NCBI GenBank assembly: GCA_022565015.1
Contig: JADFKI010000001.1
Span: 1 to 40,355, forward strand
Direction: 5' to 3'
From: Chloroflexota bacterium
GTDB lineage: Bacteria > Chloroflexota > Dehalococcoidia > Lucifugimonadales > JADFKI01
Length of the DNA stretch: 40,355 nt
Part shown: positions 16,476 to 24,323 of the stretch, piece after piece
How positions within the stretch are numbered: position 1 is the stretch's first letter
Layout of the letters: each line of letters opens with the position of its first letter
Notes under the pieces: generated by a model
The model's input: only the letters and a program-made list of their open reading frames with translations
Told to the model about the DNA's origin: nothing
The model's database searches: none
Program-made: the position numbers and the translations under genes

Positions 16476-16997
16476 GTGAGATACTTGTTCAGCCTCGTTG
16501 CTCTTCTAGTTGGTCTTGCAGTAGGCAACTGGTTTCCTGACATCGACCAGAAGACAGGCTTGCTTTTGCATAGGTCAATTATCACCCACGGGCCGCTAGT
16601 CCCCCTTATCGTCTTCGCAGCCGCATCGGTCACTCGATCTATTCGGACCCGCTGGTTTGCGCTAGGCTTAACTCTCAGCTTCGCGATCCATCTTAGCTTC
16701 GATCTGTTCCCAAGAAGTTGGTCTGGCTTCGCACTAATCAGCGTACCAACATACGGCTGGACGACTTCGTGGTTCTCTGGGACTTGGATTGCCCTTAGCA
16801 TGGTCGCATGTACATACCTGGCCCTCAAGCTAGTGCGCGGGGCCCTTGATGGCAGCCTGTTCCTCTTGTCGTTGGTACTCGCGTTCGGCTTCATAGCTAT
16901 TAGCGAGGACGCGTTTTGGCGACCGGTCGTGGCACTGACGGCAGCCATCGCTATCCCGTTGACCCTGATCGTGAGGCGCGCCATCTCACACGACTAA
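16476..16997 (+). CDS. membrane protein resembling YdjM/DUF457 metal-dependent hydrolases
   Basis: A 173-residue integral membrane protein beginning with GTG, five bases after AAGGAGG. It has about five hydrophobic segments (residues 3-18, 38-50, 60-76, 98-117, 125-165 as two). Polar residues that could bind metal recur at membrane ends: D24 in FPDIDQ, H34, H40 in HRSIITHGPL, and H/D in AIHLSFDLFP. This H..TH..H-x3-D arrangement is that of the YdjM/DUF457 membrane-bound hydrolase-like family, whose reaction is not established. The match is by pattern only; a plain hypothetical membrane protein is the fallback. Confidence 0.55.
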   Translation: MRYLFSLVALLVGLAVGNWFPDIDQKTGLLLHRSIITHGPLVPLIVFAAASVTRSIRTRWFALGLTLSFAIHLSFDLFPRSWSGFALISVPTYGWTTSWFSGTWIALSMVACTYLALKLVRGALDGSLFLLSLVLAFGFIAISEDAFWRPVVALTAAIAIPLTLIVRRAISHD

Positions 16998-17476
16998 TGC
17001 CTCACCGTGCACCGCGAAGGCAGGAAGTCTATACAGACGCTCTTTCAAGTCTCCAGCTAATGGCCGATATGCGTTCACCCACGGCCTGCCGCTGTTCCGC
17101 TTCATGGACGATTCCAGCGCTATTTCGATTCCAGACGAGGCGTGGAACCCAAAATGATACTGGTAAACGAGGGTAACGAGTTCGTTGAATATCTCGGCGC
17201 GGCACACTACGCCGAGCAGATGCACTGAGTAGAATACTGAAAAGCACCAATACATTACGATTCAGCGTTGAGAAAACATTCTTCAACGAAGTTGCAATGG
17301 AGCCAAAGTTACGGAAGTTGGCGGGCTTGGGCTGAAGGGCTGGTGTAATGGGCCGAGTCCTGTGCATGCAGTCTGTGGCGGGTGGGCAAGACTGCCTGGT
17401 GGCACATATGGTGTATGCCTCTGGACAAGTAACGGACCCCAGGCACGAATAACAGGCTTCGTCGTAGAATAGAATC
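16998..17476. other. 479-base gap with possible gene remnants
   Basis: No intact gene. Between 16998 and 17226 three frames are open over different parts on the plus strand, for example FTHGLPLFRFMDDSS then MILVNEGNEFVEYLGAAHYAEQMH with a stop at 17224-17226. This could be the rest of a decayed gene, but I cannot tie it to a family. The remaining 250 bases hold nothing I can identify except the -10-like element before the amidohydrolase. Confidence 0.35.
17465..17470 (+). promoter_or_regulatory. -10-like element for a probable leaderless start
   Basis: TAGAAT ends six bases before the amidohydrolase ATG (17477), and no ribosome site is present. Transcription would start at or next to the ATG. 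Confidence 0.4.
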
Positions 17477-18316
17477 ATGATCGTAGACTTCCACACCCAC
17501 ATATTTCCTCCGTGGCTCATCGAGCAGCGAGAGCGATACCTCCAGCGCGACGCCACGTTTGCGGAGCTGTTCGCCGACCCCAAGGCGAAGATGGCGACGG
17601 CGGAGGACCTCGTCGAGGCGATGGACGAAGACGGAGTCGACAGGTCCGTCGCCATGGGCATCGGCTGGACCGATCAGGGCGTTGCGCGAGAGGTCAACGA
17701 CTACATCATCGAGTCGGTCAGGCGTTACCCCCAACGCATCGTCGGCTTCGGGGGCATAAGCCCTACGTGGGGCTCCGATGCGGTTCACGAGGCTGAGCGC
17801 TGCGCCGACGAGGGCCTACGAGGCATCGGCGAGCTCCACCCCGATTTGCAGGGCTACGATATCGGCGACGAGAGGACGATGGCGCCGCTGATGGAGCTGG
17901 CGCGTCGGCGCGGACTGATAGTAACCACGCACTCATCGGAGCCCGTCGGCCACACGTATGCGGGGAAGGGCGAGACCACGCCCGCGAAGCTGTGGCGGTT
18001 CGTCCGGAGCTTTCCCGACAACACCATCGTATGCGCCCACTGGGGCGGGGGCCTGCCCTTCTATGCGCTCATGCCCGAGGTGGCCGAAGGCCTCGCCAAC
18101 GTCTATTTCGACTCCGCGGCATCGCCGTTCCTGTACAGGCCCGAGGTGTTCGGCTCCGTGAAGGGTCTGATTGGCGCGGAGCATATCTTGATGGGAAGCG
18201 ACTTCCCGCTGCTGAGGGCCCGTCGGCTCTTGACGCAGGTCGAGGAGTCGGGACTGTCGGAAGACGATAAGGCGGCGATACTGGGCGGCAACGCGGAGAG
18301 GCTGCTTACGACCTAG
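17477..18316 (+). CDS. amidohydrolase-family protein (Amidohydro_2)
   Basis: A 279-residue TIM-barrel metal-dependent hydrolase or decarboxylase of the Amidohydro_2 (ACMSD/TatD-like) group. Metal ligands are visible in order: H6 and H8 in DFHTHIF, Glu in GIGELHPD, His in VTTHSSEP, His in CAHWGGG and Asp in LMGSDFP. The C terminus AAILGGNAERLL is the standard family ending. Substrate cannot be inferred: family members hydrolyse C-N bonds or remove carboxylates from cyclic acids. No ribosome site precedes the ATG; a TAGAAT hexamer six bases upstream suggests leaderless transcription. It appears to be a single-gene unit. Confidence 0.88.
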   Translation: MIVDFHTHIFPPWLIEQRERYLQRDATFAELFADPKAKMATAEDLVEAMDEDGVDRSVAMGIGWTDQGVAREVNDYIIESVRRYPQRIVGFGGISPTWGSDAVHEAERCADEGLRGIGELHPDLQGYDIGDERTMAPLMELARRRGLIVTTHSSEPVGHTYAGKGETTPAKLWRFVRSFPDNTIVCAHWGGGLPFYALMPEVAEGLANVYFDSAASPFLYRPEVFGSVKGLIGAEHILMGSDFPLLRARRLLTQVEESGLSEDDKAAILGGNAERLLTT

Positions 18317-18335
18317 TCGGTCTCACGGCGGGGCG

Positions 18336-18373
18336 CTTGCCCGATGCGATAGGGGTCAAGCCCCGTGGGCAAG
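18336..18373 (+). terminator. nested hairpin after the amidohydrolase
   Basis: CTTGCCC (18336-18342) pairs with GGGCAAG (18367-18373) around an inner GGGG/CCCC hairpin (18352-18364). It begins 20 bases after the stop codon. There is no T run, so termination is inferred only from position. Confidence 0.4.
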
Positions 18374-18399
18374 GCGACATCCTGAGCTAGAGAGCGGCT

Positions 18400-18470
18400 T
18401 CACCCTCATTGTGCAACCTTCTCCCATCGAGGGAGAAGGGGCTATTATTTACCCCCTGGAAAGAGGGTGA
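18400..18470. repeat. nested inverted-repeat element
   Basis: Outer arms TCACCCTC (18400-18407) and GAGGGTGA (18463-18470) enclose a perfect inner hairpin, CTTCTCCC (18418-18425), loop ATCGA, GGGAGAAG (18431-18438). A GGGG/CCCC pair (18438-18454) offers a competing fold. It resembles a small non-coding palindromic repeat distinct from the six-copy family nearby. Confidence 0.55.
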
Positions 18471-18517
18471 CCATCGAATCTGAACGTATAAATCGCTATT
18501 GGACAATCCAACCTGTC

Positions 18518-18554
18518 CTCCCTCCCCTCGCGGGAGGGAGCTAGAGGGAGGGGG
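18518..18554 (+). repeat. palindromic repeat copy 4
   Basis: CTCCCTCCC (18518-18526), loop CTCGC, GGGAGGGAG (18532-18540), then CTAGAGGGAGGGGG. It is in tandem with copy 5, in the same orientation. Confidence 0.7.
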
Positions 18555-18576
18555 CGAACGGACACCCCCAGCCGGT

Positions 18577-18610
18577 CTCCCCCTTATGAAGGGGGAGATT
18601 TAGAGGGGGT
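18577..18610 (+). repeat. palindromic repeat copy 5 (closest to consensus)
   Basis: CTCCCCCTT (18577-18585), loop ATG, AAGGGGGAG (18589-18597), then ATTTAGAGGGGGT. It lies just past the FIST gene stop (18630) on the convergent side, and could end that transcript. Confidence 0.75.
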
Positions 18611-18629
18611 GGTCTCCGGGCGCCTCGGG

Positions 18630-19817
18630 CTAGCGCTCTTTCGGCCTGAAGATGCCGAAGGAGCTCGTGTAACCGTGCAGGAACGTGGAGCCTCCCACCG
18701 GCCCAATCTCGCCGTTGCAGAAGAATCCCGTGAGGGGCAGCGCCCCGACCTTCTCGCGAAACATGTCCGTGTCGTGGTCGGCCCTCCCGTACAAGAAGGC
18801 GCCCCGACCCAGGCACTGAAACAGCAGCGCTCCGGAATCCGCTTGCGGCTTATGGCCGATGACGTACTTCTCCAACATGGCGTCCAGGTCCTGCGACGAT
18901 GTCTGCGAGTCCCGCAGATGGAACTGTACCGTCTGGCCTTCCTTCAGTATCTCCCCGACGGCTATCAGGCCCTTCTGGGCGTCGATGCCGACGATGTTGC
19001 GGATGAGGAAGTCGCCCAGCTGAGGATTTTCGTTGAAGGGGTCCATGACCACTCCGATGAAGAGCGAGTTCTGCGCCAGCTCGCGGTCGCGTTCGTCCAG
19101 TCCTTGAAAGACCTCCTTCAGGACCTCGAAGGGCGTGCGGCCGTCCAGACCCAACAGGAGGTTACGTCTGCACGACGTCACCTGCATCGGGTCGCCAATG
19201 GGTCGACAGCCCTGCGCCACGACGCTGTCCACGGCGATGTCGCCCGAAAGGGCAAGCCCAACGGCGCCCGAGTCGTAGGTCGTCTCTCCGAGGTAGAGGC
19301 TGTTGCCGCCGGGCTGGTTCGCTCCGCTTGCGAGGCCTCCGATCTTAACGGCGTCGGGAAAGGCGTAGTCCAGCCCCATCAGAAGCTGCTCGCCTCGCGT
19401 GCTGAACGGGTCGGCGAGTATGACGAAGTGAGGCCCGGCTTCCCTCTTGACGCCCAGCAAGGCCTCCCACTGGTCGGGTGGAGCGTCGCCGTCCGGCAGG
19501 GCGTCTTCGTCGATGTGAAAAGGCGTCAGTTGAACATCGGGTAGGACCGCGGCGGTCAGGGCAAATCCGGGCCGTTGCTCGATCTCCCGTCCGGCGCCGA
19601 TTATGCCGCCACCCGAGCACCCGATGAGCAGGGCGTCGGCCAGGTTTTCGCGCACGAGCTGGGGCAGGCTCTCATACTCAGCGGCGTGGTGCGACGAGAC
19701 GAAGGCGATGATCAGGTCCGGCTCCATGCCGTCGAGGTCGTCATGAAGCTGACGCCCGCACTCCTCCACGGCCTCGGCCAGTGAGAATTTTTCAGAGACT
19801 GCTGAGCTCCATTTCAT
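18630..19817 (-). CDS. FIST domain sensory protein (FIST N plus FIST C)
   Basis: A 395-residue protein consisting of a FIST N and a FIST C domain, without a kinase, HAMP or membrane segment. FIST proteins are predicted sensors of small ligands, perhaps amino acids, in signal transduction. Seen in the sequence: LIIAFVSSHHAAEYESLPQLV and GCSGGGIIGAGREIE in the N part, KIGGLASG in the middle, and ALLFQCLGRGAFLYGR then LTGFFCNGEIGPVGG and FLHGYTSSFGIF in the C part, which are the standard FIST C hallmarks. AGAGG lies five to six bases before the ATG. No neighbour suggests its partner; the cheW gene is 18 kb away. Confidence 0.9.
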   Translation of the reverse strand: MKWSSAVSEKFSLAEAVEECGRQLHDDLDGMEPDLIIAFVSSHHAAEYESLPQLVRENLADALLIGCSGGGIIGAGREIEQRPGFALTAAVLPDVQLTPFHIDEDALPDGDAPPDQWEALLGVKREAGPHFVILADPFSTRGEQLLMGLDYAFPDAVKIGGLASGANQPGGNSLYLGETTYDSGAVGLALSGDIAVDSVVAQGCRPIGDPMQVTSCRRNLLLGLDGRTPFEVLKEVFQGLDERDRELAQNSLFIGVVMDPFNENPQLGDFLIRNIVGIDAQKGLIAVGEILKEGQTVQFHLRDSQTSSQDLDAMLEKYVIGHKPQADSGALLFQCLGRGAFLYGRADHDTDMFREKVGALPLTGFFCNGEIGPVGGSTFLHGYTSSFGIFRPKER

Positions 19818-19964
19818 GAGTGACCTCTTGGCTGCCGAGAAGGCATCTTCGCGTGTTTACAAACGGCGATTGACAGCCATTGTAACAAACCGTTCCCGCA
19901 AACGAGTACGGAGGCACTGCAACTAGACGAGACCCATTCGCGCAGTCGCTCCGAAATTACTTGC

Positions 19965-20747
19965 CTATAACTTCTGAAGAACGTACATCATTTGCTCGCA
20001 GTCTACCTTGGGCGCTTCCCTGCGGTAGCCTCCGTAGACGCCTTCAATGGCAAAGCCGTTGTCGGCGAACAGCCTCTCAAGCTGGTCTGGGAGGGTGTAA
20101 CGTCGCTGTATCGTGAACTCCTTGTTGGTAACGGACCCGCTCGGCGCAGTTATCTCGAAGCGCTTTTTTTGATAATCCTGCTGCTTCTCTTTGTCTAGAA
20201 TAAAGGAATTCCAGCTGCGAATTCGGTTTCCGTTGCGAGGGTCTACGGCGTCGTTCCTTAATATTGGCTCCGGTGGGCAGTACTCGAGTCTTCCCCAGGG
20301 AATGAACACATCCAGCAAGGCATAGGCGGAGTCCGACATATGCGTCCGTATCCGTTCCAACGCCCTTTTCTGGTCATACTCCGTCAGAAAGTAGTTGAAG
20401 GTGTAGTACGGGACTATCACCAGATCGAACTCTTCACCCAGATCAAGCTCACAGGCGTCCGCCTCCACAACGCTGACCCTGCCGCGAACCTCCGGCGGTT
20501 CGTCTTCGAGGCGAGCGTTGAGCAACGACAGCATCGAGGGAGATATGTCCACGGCCACGACGCGCACTCCGCTGCGGGCCATGGGAAGGGTGAGCCTTCC
20601 GGAGCCCGCGCCTATCTCCAGCACGGGGGTCCTGACGGAGCTGGCGAACTCCATGTAGAACGGCAGGTCGTCGAGGAAATCGCCCACGTAGACGTCGTAG
20701 AACTCGGAGTAGTCGCCGTATACGTCTGTGCCCTCTACATCATCCAT
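19965..20747 (-). CDS. class I SAM-dependent methyltransferase
   Basis: A 260-residue methyltransferase. Motif I is VLEIGAGSGRLTLPMA, motif post-I is VVAVDISPSMLSLL, followed by VVEADACELDLGEEFDLVIVPYYTFNYF. The fourth motif lacks the D/N-P-P-Y/F signature of DNA and protein N-methyltransferases, so a small-molecule acceptor is more likely. The C-terminal third is a beta-rich extension (FEITAPSGSVTNKEFTIQRRYTL). It starts 24 bases after the stop of the nuclease-like gene on the same strand, so the two are probably co-transcribed. No signal peptide is seen. Confidence 0.85.
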   Translation of the reverse strand: MDDVEGTDVYGDYSEFYDVYVGDFLDDLPFYMEFASSVRTPVLEIGAGSGRLTLPMARSGVRVVAVDISPSMLSLLNARLEDEPPEVRGRVSVVEADACELDLGEEFDLVIVPYYTFNYFLTEYDQKRALERIRTHMSDSAYALLDVFIPWGRLEYCPPEPILRNDAVDPRNGNRIRSWNSFILDKEKQQDYQKKRFEITAPSGSVTNKEFTIQRRYTLPDQLERLFADNGFAIEGVYGGYRREAPKVDCEQMMYVLQKL

Positions 20748-20771
20748 ATCACTTTCCCAGAAGAAACGCTT

Positions 20772-21461
20772 TTATTTGAGAAGGTACTTTTTATCGCCCC
20801 TTACCCATCCAAAGTAAAGGTCGACGCCGTGTAAATGTCTCGGACCCACGATCTCGTCTGCTCCGCCGACCTCCAAGCCGAATAGCTCAACGAATCGGCG
20901 GTAGTCCTCAATCCATTTATCGGATTGGCTAAAAGAGTGGACCAGCATCATCGCGTTTTTCGCGTTGAATTTCTGCGCCTCGATTAATGCGGAAGCGGTT
21001 CTGTGCATTAGCTGGTACCGTACGCCATCGACGTCTTTCTTTTTCAATCCAAGCAAATTCAGGAGGAAGGCTAGCCTTTGCTGCTTACCGGGGCTACCAT
21101 TCTTATTCCACTCCTCAACAGTGGGGCCAAAGGGTTCCGATACCTTTCCTTCGATTGTAATCGAGATCAATTCACCTTCACCCTTGCCCAATACGAAGAT
21201 ATCGTTCTGTGAAGGTCGTGAGCCGCCCGGCAGATGGACCTTGTATTCGGGAAAGGCCAGCAAGAGCTCGGCTCTTTCAAACAGGCGTATGCCTGAAGCC
21301 TCGAACACCCTTCTAACACATACGGGGAAGTCTTCATTGTCCTCCTCCCAACAATATGCGAGTGTCCTTGCGGAGTACCCTTTTTTCCAGTGCAGTTGCG
21401 GGTCAGCAAGAAGCTGTTTCCAGTCTTCCGGCCCCTCGGCCGGCACATAAATTCTGCTCAT
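20772..21461 (-). CDS. uncharacterised protein with a PD-(D/E)XK-like core
   Basis: A 229-residue protein I recognise only as a widespread uncharacterised family (from memory annotated DUF6946; not checked). Its centre reads SQNDIFVLG, then a gap, then ISITIEGKVSEPFG. A D and, on the next strand, E-x-K are the layout of the PD-(D/E)XK nuclease fold. The rest is helical, with a conserved-looking YQLMHRTASALIEA helix. No DNA-binding domain is evident. It lies 24 bases upstream of a methyltransferase gene in the same direction. A nuclease activity is inference from the motif only. Confidence 0.6.
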   Translation of the reverse strand: MSRIYVPAEGPEDWKQLLADPQLHWKKGYSARTLAYCWEEDNEDFPVCVRRVFEASGIRLFERAELLLAFPEYKVHLPGGSRPSQNDIFVLGKGEGELISITIEGKVSEPFGPTVEEWNKNGSPGKQQRLAFLLNLLGLKKKDVDGVRYQLMHRTASALIEAQKFNAKNAMMLVHSFSQSDKWIEDYRRFVELFGLEVGGADEIVGPRHLHGVDLYFGWVRGDKKYLLK

Positions 21462-21603
21462 TTCCTGTCCCCTGTCCTTCGATTCTCGTGATTCAAGGGC
21501 TGTCTTCTTCCCACAGCAGCGTCTTGTCCTCTCGAGGCCCGAAACCTATAGCCAGAAAGAACGTCCGAGAATTTGAAATGCCTGCCTGCCACCGGCCTCT
21601 CGA

Positions 21604-21634
21604 TTGCGATAATTCAGCAATTATGGCATACAAT
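21604..21634 (+). promoter_or_regulatory. weak promoter candidate for the second SDR gene
   Basis: TTGCGA (21604-21609) and TACAAT (21629-21634) with a long 19-base spacer, 40 bases before the ATG. Confidence 0.3.
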
Positions 21635-21674
21635 AGCGGCCAGCCACAGGGGCGCATTTTGAGGAGGTGCCGCG

Positions 21675-22508
21675 ATGAAGAGACTTTCGGACCAGGTGGC
21701 CATAGTGACAGGCGGGGCCATGGGCATCGGCGGAGCGGCGTCTCGCAGGCTGGCCGATGAGGGAGCCTGTGTGTTGATAGCCGACATCAACGAGGAGGCA
21801 TCCAATGCCAATGTCGAGGCCATTCGAAACGAGGGCGGCACGGCGGACTCGATCATCGCCGACGTTGGGAAGCATCCGGACATTCGGGCCATGATAAGCA
21901 AGGCGGTGGAAAACTGGGGCAGGCTCGATATCCTGGTGAGCAACGCCTACAGCCCCGTCCATGAGTCGGGAGGCTCGGCCCTGGACGTCACGGAGGAGGC
22001 GTGGGACCACGGCATGGACGTGCTGGTCAAGTCCCAGTTCCTGGCCGCAAAGTACGCCGTTCCGGAGATGCAAAAGAGCGGCGGCGGGAGCATCGTCAAC
22101 ATATCCTCGGTGCACGGCCTGCTGATGGCCCCGGGCCGTCTGATATACGAGGCTGGCAAGTCTGCGGTGATAGGGATGACAAGGCAGATGGCGACGGATT
22201 TCGGCCCGATGGGCATCAGGGTCAACGCCATATGCCCCGGCCACATCGTAACCGAGCGGCTGGAGTCTCAGTGGGCCGACAATCCGTCGGGGCTGCGCTT
22301 CTTCGAGGACCAGTACCCGCTCAGGAAAGTCGGGCGGCCGGTGGACATCGCGAACTCCATCGTTTTCCTCTGCTCGGACGAGGCATCCTTTATAACAGGG
22401 CACGCGCTCGTTGTGGACGGCGGCCTTACGGTGCAGCTTCAGGAGGATTTCGGCGTGCGGCAGGCACACTACGTCAGGGAGAACCCGGACACCCAGCTGC
22501 CCTACTGA
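21675..22508 (+). CDS. short-chain dehydrogenase/reductase
   Basis: A 277-residue SDR with strong GAGGAGG seven bases before the ATG. The classical cofactor loop TGGAMGIGG (12-20) is intact; the D at 37 (IADINEE) favours NAD. Active residues are Ser145, Tyr158 and Lys162 (YEAGK). The NNAG motif reads SNAY here, an unusual change. The tail after the usual VVDGGLTVQ end is about 25 residues longer than normal (LQEDFGVRQAHYVRENP). Substrate unknown. It is followed by a DNA-repair gene after about 70 bases and may be co-transcribed with it. Confidence 0.9.
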   Translation: MKRLSDQVAIVTGGAMGIGGAASRRLADEGACVLIADINEEASNANVEAIRNEGGTADSIIADVGKHPDIRAMISKAVENWGRLDILVSNAYSPVHESGGSALDVTEEAWDHGMDVLVKSQFLAAKYAVPEMQKSGGGSIVNISSVHGLLMAPGRLIYEAGKSAVIGMTRQMATDFGPMGIRVNAICPGHIVTERLESQWADNPSGLRFFEDQYPLRKVGRPVDIANSIVFLCSDEASFITGHALVVDGGLTVQLQEDFGVRQAHYVRENPDTQLPY

Positions 22509-22577
22509 CACGCCGCCAGGACCATGCTCGTGGAATCACAGGCTCCATCAGATCGGAAACGGACTGGAAATTCAGCC

Positions 22578-23144
22578 ATGAAGACCCTGCCGGACTATCT
22601 CGCTCACGGCCTCGACATCGTGTTCGTCGGCCTGAACCCCGGCCTGTCCTCGGTCGAGGCCGGGCATTATTTCGCAAACAAGAGGAACCGGTTTTGGCCC
22701 GCGCTAAACGCATCCGGCCTTCTACGCGTGCCTGTGGACTCGTCGACCGACCACCTTCTGCTGAACGAGGGTATCGGATTCACCGACGTGGTCAAGCGGC
22801 CGACCAGGGGCTCATCAGACCTGCGCGCCGCCGACTTTCGGAAATGGGCGCCGGTCCTCAGAGAGAAGCTGGAGCGCTATCAGCCGCTGGTGGCCTGTTT
22901 TCACGGAGTGACCGCCTTTCGGAATTTCCTGAAGTACTCGGAGGGCGGCGACGAGGCCGTGGCTCTAGGACCGCAGAGGCTGACTATCGGCAACTCCGCC
23001 ACGTTCGTGGTCCCCAATCCAAGTCCGGCGAACGCGGCATATTCTCACGACGATATCGTGCGCTGGTACCGCAAGCTGAAGGCGTTTTTGGCCGAGCTTC
23101 GTAGGGCCGACGGGTCAGCGTCTGCGAATCCGGGCAACGCCTGA
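22578..23144 (+). CDS. uracil/thymine-DNA glycosylase of the Mug/TDG family
   Basis: A 188-residue protein whose core has the first motif FVGLNPGLSS (GLNPG at 18-22), the middle NEGIGFTDVVKRP and the second motif PNPSPANA (146-153). That layout belongs to family 2 uracil-DNA glycosylases (Mug/TDG), which remove uracil or thymine from mismatches with guanine. Start taken at 22578 (MKTLPDYLAHGLDIV) since homologues begin here; an in-frame ATG at 22524 adds 18 low-complexity residues. The second motif has P-A-N where E. coli Mug has G-L-N, so specificity may differ. The protein would act on DNA in the cytoplasm. Confidence 0.85.
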   Translation: MKTLPDYLAHGLDIVFVGLNPGLSSVEAGHYFANKRNRFWPALNASGLLRVPVDSSTDHLLLNEGIGFTDVVKRPTRGSSDLRAADFRKWAPVLREKLERYQPLVACFHGVTAFRNFLKYSEGGDEAVALGPQRLTIGNSATFVVPNPSPANAAYSHDDIVRWYRKLKAFLAELRRADGSASANPGNA

Positions 23145-23186
23145 GCACACATATCTTCGATGCGTCGCTTCATAGCAGGAGCTCTT

Positions 23187-23807
23187 TTGCGCACTGAGGA
23201 CAGCGACAAGATACGGGCATTTGTGGCCGTTGAGATGCCGGAGGAGGCCGTGGCCCACCTCGCGGGGGTCGTCAGGCGCCTGCAAGACGCCAAACTGAGC
23301 GGCGTACGCACGTCCAGTCCGGCGGGCATTCACCTGACACTGAAGTTTCTCGGTGATATATCGGGCCAACAGCTGGGGCCCATCGAAAATGCGCTGCGGG
23401 CGGCGTTGAAAGATCACGGGCCCTTCCGATTGACCCTCGGCGAGCCGGGCGTCTTTCCCAATGCCAACAGGCCGAGGGTGCTGTGGGTCGGCGTGAATGG
23501 CGACGTTGGTGCGCTCGAAGCCGTTGCGGGCGCGGTAGAAGAGGCCCTGGAGCCCTTGGGGTTTCCCAGGGATAAGCGAGGCTTCAACGCCCATTTGACG
23601 GTCGCTCGCATAAGGGACGGAACTCCCGCCAGGGACAGGCAACAGGCGGCCAAGGCGCTCCACGCGAAAGCTGAAGATTCAATTGTTGAAATTGAAGTGA
23701 ATGCGGTGAGCCTTATGAGAAGCACGCTCCGTCCTACTGGAGCGACTTACGATTGCCTGGTTTCCTTTCCTCTGGTAGAAGGTTATCGTAAGGTACGAAA
23801 GAGCTAG
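23187..23807 (+). CDS. thpR: RNA 2',3'-cyclic phosphodiesterase (2'-5' RNA ligase family)
   Basis: A 206-residue protein of the 2H phosphoesterase family, acting on cyclic-phosphate RNA ends, historically called 2'-5' RNA ligase. The two catalytic H-x-T-x motifs are HLTLKFLG and HLTVARIR. The usual start IRAFVAVEMPEEA lies close to the N terminus. I place the start at the TTG at 23187, because AGGAG ends five bases before it; the upstream ATG at 23160 has no site and would add nine residues. It follows the glycosylase gene by about 40 bases on the same strand and probably shares its transcript. Confidence 0.88.
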   Translation: MRTEDSDKIRAFVAVEMPEEAVAHLAGVVRRLQDAKLSGVRTSSPAGIHLTLKFLGDISGQQLGPIENALRAALKDHGPFRLTLGEPGVFPNANRPRVLWVGVNGDVGALEAVAGAVEEALEPLGFPRDKRGFNAHLTVARIRDGTPARDRQQAAKALHAKAEDSIVEIEVNAVSLMRSTLRPTGATYDCLVSFPLVEGYRKVRKS

Positions 23808-23810
23808 CAC

Positions 23811-23840
23811 TTGTTAATATTCTTGTAGGAATGGTATACT
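23811..23840 (+). promoter_or_regulatory. sigma70-type promoter for the zinc-ribbon protein
   Basis: TTGTTA (23811-23816), 18-base spacer and TATACT (23835-23840), about 45 bases before the GTG at 23886. Confidence 0.5.
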
Positions 23841-23885
23841 CGCTGCGCTTTTACCCCCAGGGTGGTGGAAACAGAGGAGGACCCA

Positions 23886-24098
23886 GTGGAACACCAAGGA
23901 TGGCCTGAATGCCGCGGATGTAAAGAAGGTAGTCTCCTGCCGCTATCTGACTTCGGGAGCCAGGGCGCTCCCATTCACTACAAGGCATGGGTGTGCAGCA
24001 ATCCCGACTGCGGATTCAATATCAAGATCCGTAATGGCGATGTCTACCTTAACGAACCGATTGCCAGCGGGGCTATGCATACCCCGAGGGTGAGGTAG
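23886..24098 (+). CDS. small zinc-ribbon-like protein
   Basis: A 70-residue protein. The GTG at 23886 is chosen as start because GAGGAGG ends five bases before it; the longer frame from 23862 runs through the ribosome site. Two cysteine pairs (CRGC near residue 9 and CSNPDC near 38) are spaced as in a zinc ribbon. Between them is a predicted beta stretch (GAPIHYKAWVC). The final part, GFNIKIRNGDVYLNEPI, is also beta. I do not know a named family. It has its own promoter and is followed by the sortase gene 225 bases later. Binding zinc is likely; a role in nucleic-acid contact is inference only. Confidence 0.65.
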   Translation: MEHQGWPECRGCKEGSLLPLSDFGSQGAPIHYKAWVCSNPDCGFNIKIRNGDVYLNEPIASGAMHTPRVR

Positions 24099-24323
24099 TC
24101 CTCCCCACCTGTTCTCAATCGCACCGCCGATCTAAATTTGTCGCCCCCGGTTATCAGGCTACTGGCATCGAGCAGCTGGTCGTAAATACCAACTTGCCAG
24201 TGCTAGAATGTATTAACGCCATAATTTTGGGGCGGTCTGAATACTGATGCGGCCCCCATCCGGACGGAGTGCCCTCTAAGGGGCGGTACTGGGTTGAAGA
24301 TTGGCCACGATCGAGGTGGAAGG

